DNA of 7,455 nucleotides, from assembly GCA_948663575.1 (NCBI GenBank), contig CAPNAV010000036.1:1-7455 (forward strand), written 5' to 3'. Below, in pieces: positions 1 to 4,968 of the stretch. The notes beneath the pieces were generated by a model. The model had not been told where the DNA came from. It ran no database searches and saw only the letters and a list, made by a program, of their open reading frames with translations. Position numbers and translations under genes: made by a program. Source of the stretch: an uncultured Candidatus Saccharibacteria bacterium. GTDB taxonomy: Bacteria > Patescibacteriota > Saccharimonadia > Saccharimonadales > Saccharimonadaceae. Each line of letters starts with the position of its first letter. The first letter of the stretch is position 1.

Positions 1-38
1 TTATATACCAAAAATACCTCGCTAAATTTGCTACTCTA

Positions 39-149
39 TCACGCTATTATCCTCGAGGTAGAGACCCCGAGGTACTGACCCTGGATTGGAATAGAATTGA
101 AAAATGCAGTCAGAAGTAAAACCAGGAGCAGAATCTTATCATTATCCAT
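39..149 (-). CDS. Small hydrophobic ORF (36 aa) overlapping cassette A
   Basis: This 36-residue frame begins MDNDKILLLVLLLTAFF and ends at TGA (41-39). Residues 6-17 are almost all hydrophobic after a charged start, so it could be a small membrane peptide or a leftover signal peptide. The ATG (149-147) lies inside the 47-bp repeat and overlaps the last codons of cassette A in a different frame, so translation would need coupling to the upstream stop. No Shine-Dalgarno sequence is visible. The first codons are shared with the 42-aa ORF at 490-618 because both lie in the repeat; the rest is unrelated. The frame may be open by chance. I recognise no family. Confidence 0.25.
   Translation of the reverse strand: MDNDKILLLVLLLTAFFNSIPIQGQYLGVSTSRIIA
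51..81. repeat. GC-rich hairpin built on a 14-bp tandem duplication
   Basis: Bases 54-67 and 68-81 are two adjacent 14-bp units (CGAGGTAGAGACCC and CGAGGTACTGACCC) that differ at two positions. The same stretch folds: 51-59 pairs with 64-72 as a 9-bp stem with one G-T wobble and a 4-base loop. Neither strand has a T-run after the stem, so an intrinsic terminator is not supported. It lies in the last third of the 36-aa minus-strand ORF and is GC-rich compared with the AT-rich DNA around it. Its function is unknown. Confidence 0.5.
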
Positions 150-182
150 TATTAGTAGAGACTAGGCAGCGGAGGGAAAAGG
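136..182. repeat. 47-bp direct repeat, copy 1 (C-terminal edge of cassette A)
   Basis: It is identical, by eye, to 605-651. Read on the minus strand, it encodes the end of the FISUMP-like domain (FSLRCLVSTNNG), the TAA stop, and the ATG plus first codons of the next small ORF. Identity stops abruptly just inside the domain, whereas the cassette interiors are strongly diverged. Confidence 0.9.
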
Positions 183-459
183 CATGAGTTCTAGCATCCT
201 TAGCCGATGGCCAGATTCCTCTGGCGAACGCTAGATTATACGCACTGTCATTGTTAGATATAGTATCAGACCATAAACGACCCCAACCGCCATTATCCAG
301 AATAACGTTAGCTCCGCTAGTATCATTAATCCCGCCAACCCTTCCACTACGTGGCATAAAAAACGGTGATAGCATGATATTGTATATTGCCTGGTTTCCC
401 TCCGGCAAAGTAGTACCAGCATTCGCACCCCAGCCGCCATTATAGTCATCATCGCTCAC
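142..459 (-). CDS. FISUMP-like C-terminal domain fragment (cassette A)
   Basis: About 105 residues resemble the C-terminal half of the FISUMP-like domains common in Saccharibacteria surface proteins. Visible landmarks are LPEG, YNxxLSPFF, SGR, a Trp/Gly-rich centre (GGWGRLWS), AYNLAF, WPS and the terminal FSLRCL. There is no signal peptide, membrane anchor or N-terminal region, so it is either a truncated gene or a silent C-terminal cassette. The frame is open upstream to a TAA at 492-490. GTG at 459 is chosen by analogy with cassette B; TTG at 462 is the alternative. No Shine-Dalgarno sequence or promoter lies directly upstream. The protein is clearly homologous to cassette B, but conserved mainly at both ends and at scattered domain landmarks. 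If expressed alone it would presumably be cytoplasmic. The domain call is family resemblance from memory, not a search result. Confidence 0.55.
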   Translation of the reverse strand: MSDDDYNGGWGANAGTTLPEGNQAIYNIMLSPFFMPRSGRVGGINDTSGANVILDNGGWGRLWSDTISNNDSAYNLAFARGIWPSAKDARTHAFSLRCLVSTNNG

Positions 460-468
460 CAAATTACC
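450..468. repeat. 19-bp direct repeat, copy 1 (N-terminal edge of cassette A)
   Basis: It is identical to 919-937. On the minus strand it reads GGTAATTTGGTGAGCGATG and encodes GNLVSD plus the candidate TTG/GTG starts. The 469-bp offset to its partner equals the offset of the 47-bp repeats, so the two cassettes have the same length edge to edge (333 bp). Confidence 0.85.
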
Positions 469-489
469 GTAAGATGAGTGGAGAATTGG

Positions 490-618
490 TTAATTAAGAT
501 ATTCTGTGATAAGTTTATCTCTGTAGAATTGCAGTTGAACTTGTAACGCTGGAACAAGTTGGGGTGAGTGAAAATGATTGGTTGAGGTTATCTGCGCAAC
601 TTCTTTATCATTATCCAT
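490..618 (-). CDS. Small ORF (42 aa) between the two cassettes
   Basis: This 42-residue frame begins MDNDKEVAQITSTNHF and ends in LITEYLN at TAA (492-490). It starts in the 47-bp repeat and overlaps the last codons of cassette B in another frame, in the same arrangement as the 36-aa ORF downstream of cassette A. Composition is mixed and soluble, with no hydrophobic segment. The stop codon is in frame with cassette A, so one stop separates it from a longer frame running into that cassette. No Shine-Dalgarno sequence is visible. It could be a relic of the gene body that once preceded cassette A, or a chance frame. No family is recognised. Confidence 0.3.
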   Translation of the reverse strand: MDNDKEVAQITSTNHFHSPQLVPALQVQLQFYRDKLITEYLN

Positions 619-651
619 TATTAGTAGAGACTAGGCAGCGGAGGGAAAAGG
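605..651. repeat. 47-bp direct repeat, copy 2 (C-terminal edge of cassette B)
   Basis: This is the identical partner of 136-182, at an offset of exactly 469 bp. It covers the last codons and stop of cassette B and the ATG of the 42-aa ORF. Confidence 0.9.
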
Positions 652-928
652 TGTGGAAATGAGTATATATACCAGATGGCGAGAAGACCGCAGCGCTGAA
701 GTAAACGTGATACGCATTTAGATTTCTTTCGGTATTGGCCGTCCAAGCGTATCCGCTATTACCTCGCCATGTAATTGCATATCCTTCTGTTGTATTGCCA
801 TTGTTTCTACCGTTTCTATTGATGAATAATGGAGAGAGGCTGACGTTGTAAGTTGCTCCAACTCCTTCTGGTAGCGTGACGCCGTGATTATTATTCCATG
901 GCTCAGTTTGATATTTTTCATCGCTCAC
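611..928 (-). CDS. FISUMP-like C-terminal domain fragment (cassette B)
   Basis: About 105 residues are homologous to cassette A and carry the same domain landmarks: LPEG, YNVSLSPLF, NRNGR, SGYAWT, NAYHVYF, SPSG and terminal FSLRCL. An in-frame TAA lies four codons before the TTG at 931. The GTG at 928 is preferred because AAGG on the minus strand (939-936) lies 7 bases upstream of it. A promoter with a perfect TATAAT lies at 968-996, so unlike cassette A this copy looks independently expressible. There is no signal peptide, so export as encoded is unlikely. FISUMP-like domains usually end much longer secreted or surface proteins, so this is a shortened form. It may be a standalone small protein, a donor cassette for a full-length paralogue elsewhere, or a decaying fragment. 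Confidence 0.6.
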   Translation of the reverse strand: MSDEKYQTEPWNNNHGVTLPEGVGATYNVSLSPLFINRNGRNNGNTTEGYAITWRGNSGYAWTANTERNLNAYHVYFSAAVFSPSGIYTHFHTFSLRCLVSTNNG

Positions 929-937
929 CAAATTACC
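919..937. repeat. 19-bp direct repeat, copy 2 (N-terminal edge of cassette B)
   Basis: It is identical to 450-468 and marks the upstream edge of cassette B. It includes the start-codon region; directly upstream the sequences differ (AACAA before GGT in B, CTTAC in A). Confidence 0.85.
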
Positions 938-946
938 TTGTTATTA

Positions 947-975
947 TTGATAATATGATACAATGAGATTATAGG
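947..975 (+). promoter_or_regulatory. Candidate promoter for the phosphoribosyltransferase-like gene
   Basis: TTGATA (947-952), a 17-bp spacer and TATAGG (970-975) would start transcription near 982, giving a leader of about 40 bases. An alternative -10, TAGAAT at 1004-1009, would put the start about 5 bases before the ATG. That resembles the near-leaderless layout of dnaG and rpoD, but it has no visible -35. The sequence does not decide between them. Confidence 0.4.
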
Positions 976-996
976 ATATGGCGGAAAACGCAAAAA
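968..996 (-). promoter_or_regulatory. Promoter for cassette B and downstream minus-strand ORFs
   Basis: On the minus strand there is a perfect -10 TATAAT (973-968), a 17-bp spacer and a weak -35 TTTTTG (996-991). Predicted transcription starts near 961, giving a leader of about 30 bases with AAGG before the GTG start. The -10 box overlaps that of the opposite promoter at 947-975. Confidence 0.5.
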
Positions 997-1020
997 ATAA
1001 ACATAGAATAGGCTGAAAAT

Positions 1021-2616
1021 ATGCATGAAAAAATAAATAGCCATGAAAATGATGAAAAACAGGTGCCACTAGCAGTAGTGCGAAAGCGGGCGAAGGTGGC
1101 TTTTGGGGCTTTGGAGATGTATTCTTCTAATGTCAAAACAAGGAAAGACTTAGCAGATATCAATACTAAAGCCACTTTTGAGGCGCATTCTTCTGGTGAT
1201 AAAGCAGATAAGCAGCAGGGAAATTTGGATTCATATGCTTCTAATAGTAGCCTAAACTCGATTCATAATCCTGGCGGTGGTGGCGGTTCTGTAGCGGCGG
1301 TTGAGGCGGATTTTTCTGATGTTGATGCGAAAGTCTCAAAAACAAGCGTAATGAGTAGAGAACAACTGAAGGCGAATTTGATGGCAGATGCGAGAATTGT
1401 GCGATCGTCGTCGCCTGGAGTGGCCGTGAAGAAAAAAGTAAGTACAGCTGGCAAGCAAGGTGTCGTGGATAGAATTCGGGTACAAGAATCGCTACAAGCG
1501 AATATTGTGGGCGAAGTACTGTCGCCAGCAGAGAACTATCGAGTGAATCCGGATGATTATCCGATTTTTCGAAAGCAAGTACAAGAACATCCGCATTGGG
1601 GAAATAATACTAAAATATCATGGAATATTGATAAGACGATGTCGCGTTATGTGACAGCGACGGCGAGTTTGATCGCTGCAGAGGATGGAACAGCGCCATA
1701 TTATGAGAAGGAAAACAGGCTGAAGCCAGATCATGTGATTTATTTGGATAAATCAGCAAGACCAGTGAGCTGGATAGTTAATGAATTTTGGAAGGATTTT
1801 TCTGATAAGCAACGACCAGAACATTCTTACTTGAATATTGATAGATTGCCATGGTTGAGACGTGCTGGTTTGGAGCTTGACATGGCTGGATATTTGGAAG
1901 ATAAAGACGGGCAGAGTAGGAAACCGAATTTTCATGATTTTGTAAAGAATGCGGATAAAATTCCGCAAGAAATTTTTGCAAAAGTACGAGCGCTTTATGT
2001 GGAGGGCGGGATAGAAACGGATGATCCGATGGAGGTGATGAAACTGCCAACGAGGTTGGATGGCAAGAATTTGTTGATTGTGGACGAAGTGAAAGATACG
2101 GGAGTGACTTTGGATATTGCGAAATATATTTTGAAGAGGGCAATTCCAGAATTGGCGAGCGTGAACGGGGAGTATTTTTGGTCGCCGGGGTTTAAAGCTA
2201 GTAATGGTGGTGGAGAAAGGCAACATTTGAGTGTGCCGATTTGGTATAGCCATAAAACGTCGTTAGGAAGGGGGGTTGGCGACATGAATGAGGTGTTTTA
2301 TAAGGAAAGGTATGAGAAATATCCGAATCCAAAGACGCGAGCACAGGCAATGGGAGCATTGGCGTTGAGCGAGGTGACGGATTTGGCAAGAGAAAGCGGT
2401 GGACTGTCAAGAGAGCTGGCGCGAGAAATTCAGCAGATGCACAAAGATTATGAGAGCGGGAAGATTTTGATGAGTTATCCGGAAAACTGGAGTTATGAGC
2501 GGATGAAGGAAAATGTTGAAAAACAGGGGCTGAGGCTAGAGCCGATTGGCGATAATTCTCCGGATATCTTCACTAATGTTTTACGCGAAATTGAAATGCG
2601 GGAGGCGGATAATTAG
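1021..2616 (+). CDS. Phosphoribosyltransferase-like protein with long disordered N-terminus
   Basis: This is a 531-aa protein. Residues 1 to about 160 are low-complexity and polar, rich in Ser, Lys and Ala, with a Gly run at 85-89, and are probably disordered. The rest looks folded. Residues 351-364 (LLIVDEVKDTGVTL) fit the PRPP-binding loop of type I phosphoribosyltransferases: two acidic residues at 355-356, then D359, T360, G361 and T363. Residues 240-248 (IYLDKSARP) are a second compact motif that could form an earlier strand and loop of the same fold. No signal peptide or membrane segment is seen. The C-terminus (about 430-531) is helical and charged. The substrate cannot be named: no nucleobase-specific hood is recognised, and the protein is far longer than purine or orotate PRTases. 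ATG 1021 is the first start after the promoters; no clear Shine-Dalgarno sequence precedes it. It is transcribed divergently from the cassettes and ends at TAG. Confidence 0.75.
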   Translation: MHEKINSHENDEKQVPLAVVRKRAKVAFGALEMYSSNVKTRKDLADINTKATFEAHSSGDKADKQQGNLDSYASNSSLNSIHNPGGGGGSVAAVEADFSDVDAKVSKTSVMSREQLKANLMADARIVRSSSPGVAVKKKVSTAGKQGVVDRIRVQESLQANIVGEVLSPAENYRVNPDDYPIFRKQVQEHPHWGNNTKISWNIDKTMSRYVTATASLIAAEDGTAPYYEKENRLKPDHVIYLDKSARPVSWIVNEFWKDFSDKQRPEHSYLNIDRLPWLRRAGLELDMAGYLEDKDGQSRKPNFHDFVKNADKIPQEIFAKVRALYVEGGIETDDPMEVMKLPTRLDGKNLLIVDEVKDTGVTLDIAKYILKRAIPELASVNGEYFWSPGFKASNGGGERQHLSVPIWYSHKTSLGRGVGDMNEVFYKERYEKYPNPKTRAQAMGALALSEVTDLARESGGLSRELAREIQQMHKDYESGKILMSYPENWSYERMKENVEKQGLRLEPIGDNSPDIFTNVLREIEMREADN

Positions 2617-2662
2617 CATGAAATGAGTAAAAACGGGGTCAAGGACGGGAGATTAGTTAAGG

Positions 2663-2689
2663 AAAAAGCCCCGCGATGCTCGCGAGGCT
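2663..2689 (-). terminator. Intrinsic terminator for the 87-aa minus-strand gene
   Basis: On the minus strand AGCCTCGCG (2689-2681) pairs with CGCGGGGCT (2675-2667) as a 9-bp GC-rich stem with one G-T wobble and a 5-base loop, followed by a T5 run. It begins 12 bases past the stop of the 2701-2964 gene. The plus-strand reading has the same stem but only a poor T-run (GGGTTT), so it may also slow convergent transcription from the phosphoribosyltransferase-like gene. Confidence 0.75.
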
Positions 2690-2700
2690 GGGTTTGAGAC

Positions 2701-2964
2701 TTAGGTCTCAATGAGGACGACAAAATCTTTTTGAGGATGGTTTTGATTGAGGTTAATCTCAATGTTATAATGATGGCCATCCATCATAATACGTCCTTTG
2801 AGTTGGGTACTACAGGGGAAGTCTTCGCGGTATCCAACTGTTGTTTCTAATGTGAGTTCTTTCCGTGAATAGTTTTCCACTAATTCAAGCGTTATTATGT
2901 CACCTATTTGAGCATTTTGGGGACGCATTGAACTAGTGAAATTGAAATAGCGATTATGGCGCAT
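2701..2964 (-). CDS. Small hypothetical protein (87 aa)
   Basis: This 87-residue soluble protein begins MRHNRYFNFTSSMRP. The pattern of alternating polar and hydrophobic residues (IGDIITLELVE, RKELTLETTVGY, GRIMMDGHHYNIEINL, FVVLIET) suggests a mostly beta-strand fold. There is one cysteine and no metal cluster, signal peptide or membrane segment. The start is firm: AGGAGGTGA precedes ATG 2964, and the frame further upstream overlaps the promoter, so an N-terminal extension to 3036 is rejected. It is a monocistronic unit with its own promoter and terminator, convergent with the phosphoribosyltransferase-like gene and divergent from dnaG. The strong expression signals suggest substantial expression under some condition. 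I do not recognise the family. Confidence 0.8.
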   Translation of the reverse strand: MRHNRYFNFTSSMRPQNAQIGDIITLELVENYSRKELTLETTVGYREDFPCSTQLKGRIMMDGHHYNIEINLNQNHPQKDFVVLIET

Positions 2965-2968
2965 ATAA

Positions 2969-2977
2969 TCACCTCCT
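2969..2977 (-). promoter_or_regulatory. Strong Shine-Dalgarno site
   Basis: Minus-strand AGGAGGTGA is a near-perfect anti-16S complement 4 bases before ATG 2964 (7 bases from GGAGG). It fixes the start of the 87-aa protein and contrasts with dnaG and rpoD, which show no functional Shine-Dalgarno site. Confidence 0.9.
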
Positions 2978-3007
2978 TTTCTGGATAAATCGGAAAGTTC
3001 ATATTCT

Positions 3008-3036
3008 ATTGTAGCATACTTTTGTGAAAAAAGCAA
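3008..3036 (-). promoter_or_regulatory. Extended -10 promoter for the 87-aa gene
   Basis: The minus strand reads TTGCTT (3036-3031), a 17-bp spacer ending in TGC, then TACAAT (3013-3008). The TGn directly before the hexamer makes an extended -10. Transcription should start near 3001, leaving a leader of about 37 bases that holds the Shine-Dalgarno site. Confidence 0.75.
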
Positions 3037-3232
3037 TAGTTTTTTGTAAAAAAGTGGGATTTTGCAGGTATTTTTAGGGTATGTTAGTGCATTCTTTGAG
3101 GTATTTGGACACGTCTTGAGATTATGATGTAGATAACAGCGTGGGACGTAAATTGATAGAAGTGAAGAGTTGGATAAAAGAGCGCGTTTGACGAGAAAGA
3201 GTTGATGAGAAATGGGAGGGAGGAGCGGAATA

Positions 3233-3241
3233 TGGTATAAT
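3233..3241 (+). promoter_or_regulatory. Extended -10 promoter of dnaG, apparently leaderless
   Basis: TGG followed by TATAAT (3236-3241) is an extended -10 element. No -35 hexamer is visible 16-18 bases upstream, which extended -10 promoters tolerate. Usual spacing places +1 at 3248, the A of the dnaG ATG. The rest of 3037-3247 holds no gene that I can see. Confidence 0.6.
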
Positions 3242-3247
3242 GAGGGT

Positions 3248-4870
3248 ATGGATGACGCGAAAGAGGAGATTCGAGCGCGGCTGCCGGTGGAGGACGTGGT
3301 ATCTCAATATATTGAGTTGAAACGGACGGGGAGGAGTTTAAAGGGACGGTCGCCTTGGGGAGTGGACAAGACGCCGAGTTTTATGGTGTCGCCAGAAAAG
3401 GGGATTTGGCATGATTTCTCGTCGAATAAAGGTGGGGATATTTTTACTTTTGTAATGGAGGTGGAGGGGGTTTCTTTTCGGGAGGCGTTGGAGAAATTGG
3501 CGGCGCAGGCGGGGGTGGAGCTGACGAAATATGGGGGTGGTGATAAGGCAGTGGCGGAGCGTAAGCGACGAGCGAGAGAGGCGGTAGAGTTGGCATGTAA
3601 GTATTATCAGTTTTGTTTGACGAAAAATAAGGCTATTTGCGAGTATGTGTTTTATAAGCGGAATATGAACCGGAAAACAGTGGCGGAGTTTCGGATTGGA
3701 TATGCGCCAAATACTGGGAAGGCTTTGGTGGAGTTTTTGCAGAGAAAGGGGTATAACAAAGCCGAGATGGAGGCAGGGGGGTTGCTGAATCGGTTTGGAG
3801 GGGATTTATTCCGAGGGCGGATGATGGTGCCGTTTATTGATACGAACGGGGTAATCGGGTTTACGGCAAGGGTGATTGACAAAGGTGAACCAAAATATCT
3901 AAATACGCCAGAAACCGTGCTTTTTAACAAGGGGAGATTCGTATTTGGGTTAGCACAAGCAAAAGAGTCGATTCGGCAGAACAACTTCGTGGTGATTGTG
4001 GAGGGAAATATGGACGTGATTTCGTCGCATCAGGCGGGGGTCAAAGAGGCGGTGGCGACGAGTGGAACGGCGATGACGGAAAATCATTTGAAGATTTTAT
4101 CGAGATTGACACCGGACGTGAGATTGGCGTATGATGGCGATGCGGCGGGCGTGAAAGCGACGGAACGGGCGATTATGATGGCGGGAAGCTTGGGAGTGAA
4201 TTTGAGCGTGATTTCGGATTATCATGGGGCAAAAGATCCGGATGAGTTGATACAAAAAGATCCGCTGCTTTGGCAAGAAGCGGTGAAGAATTATCGTTCG
4301 GCGGTGGATTGGTTGTTGGATAAATATGAGGAGAATTTGGATTTGTCGTCAGGAATGGGGAAGCGTGAATATTCAGATTTGGCGATGAAATTATTGAGGT
4401 ATGTGAATGATGCGGTAGAACGTAAGCATTATGAGCAGTTGGTGGCAAGGAGGTTGGATTGTTCGGTGGAGGATCTAAGAGCTAAGAAGATTGAAGTGTC
4501 GGCGCCAAAGCGGTTGAAAAAATTAGAACTAGAGGCGCAGTCAGATGTTTTGCAAGGGGTGAAAGATAGATTGCAGGCGATTGTGCTACTTGGGGGTGTG
4601 GAGAGCGTAAAAGGAGTGGAAGTGCCGGAAGATGCGGTGCGGCAAAAAGAGTTGGAATTGGTGTTTGAGGAGAGATATAAGGATTGGGGGAAAGGCGCAT
4701 TAGAAAAAGAAGCGACCGAGCTTTTGGCGCGGTATAAGGCAGAAATGGCAAAGCAAGAGGTGGATAGTTTGACTGAGGAGCTGGCGAAGGCGGAGGATGC
4801 TGGGGACGATGAGAAAATGAGTGAGATTTTGCGAAAGATTATGGTACTAAAAAGGGGTGTTGGGGATTAG
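3248..4870 (+). CDS. dnaG: DNA primase DnaG, lacking the zinc ligands
   Basis: DnaG makes RNA primers at the replication fork together with the DnaB helicase. This copy is 540 aa, slightly short for the family. Residues 1 to about 95 are the N-terminal CHC2-type domain (KTPSFMVSPEK at 41-51, GGDIFTF at 62-68). All four zinc-ligand positions are changed: S35 and G38 replace the Cys and His of CPFH, and D56 and S59 replace the Cys pair of CFGC. The catalytic core and TOPRIM follow: VEGNMD with E252 and D256, the DxD metal site YDGD (D296, D298), and KDPDEL. The C-terminal helicase-interaction region is poorly conserved. Start 3248 gives the canonical opening MDDAKEEIRARLPVEDVV. The in-frame ATG at 3212 is rejected because it would translate the -10 box. 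rpoD follows after 98 bp with its own promoter, the usual dnaG-rpoD pairing. Confidence 0.97.
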   Translation: MDDAKEEIRARLPVEDVVSQYIELKRTGRSLKGRSPWGVDKTPSFMVSPEKGIWHDFSSNKGGDIFTFVMEVEGVSFREALEKLAAQAGVELTKYGGGDKAVAERKRRAREAVELACKYYQFCLTKNKAICEYVFYKRNMNRKTVAEFRIGYAPNTGKALVEFLQRKGYNKAEMEAGGLLNRFGGDLFRGRMMVPFIDTNGVIGFTARVIDKGEPKYLNTPETVLFNKGRFVFGLAQAKESIRQNNFVVIVEGNMDVISSHQAGVKEAVATSGTAMTENHLKILSRLTPDVRLAYDGDAAGVKATERAIMMAGSLGVNLSVISDYHGAKDPDELIQKDPLLWQEAVKNYRSAVDWLLDKYEENLDLSSGMGKREYSDLAMKLLRYVNDAVERKHYEQLVARRLDCSVEDLRAKKIEVSAPKRLKKLELEAQSDVLQGVKDRLQAIVLLGGVESVKGVEVPEDAVRQKELELVFEERYKDWGKGALEKEATELLARYKAEMAKQEVDSLTEELAKAEDAGDDEKMSEILRKIMVLKRGVGD

Positions 4871-4932
4871 GGAGTGAGACTTCTATAGCTGGAAAGATAT
4901 AAAATAAGACTGATGATATTGGGAAATGAGGG

Positions 4933-4960
4933 TTGCAAAAACGCGATACTGCGATATAAT
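4933..4960 (+). promoter_or_regulatory. rpoD promoter, apparently leaderless
   Basis: TTGCAA (4933-4938), a 16-bp spacer and TATAAT (4955-4960). Expected +1 is 4967-4969, while the rpoD ATG starts at 4969, so there is no room for a Shine-Dalgarno site. It lies in the 98-bp dnaG-rpoD gap, where no terminator is seen, so read-through from dnaG is also possible. Confidence 0.7.
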
Positions 4961-4968
4961 GTGCTGTA

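Noticed and set aside
136..937. Diversity-generating retroelement with two variable repeats
   Set aside because: Differences between cassettes include length shifts within the domain and changes at most codons, not substitutions confined to template adenines. No template repeat or reverse transcriptase is in the window.
1..1020. Insertion sequence or CRISPR array
   Set aside because: The repeats are two copies of coding-domain edges, without a transposase, terminal inverted repeats or regular short spacers.
1753..2253. Long minus-strand open frame opposite the PRTase-like gene
   Set aside because: It is a shadow of the purine-rich sense gene, has no start signals, and its composition follows from the opposite strand.
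2965..3036. N-terminal extension of the 87-aa protein to 3036
   Set aside because: The extension covers its own promoter and Shine-Dalgarno site.
3212..3247. Earlier ATG start for dnaG adding 12 residues
   Set aside because: The extension would translate the TATAAT box and adds residues unlike any DnaG N-terminus; ATG 3248 gives the canonical start.
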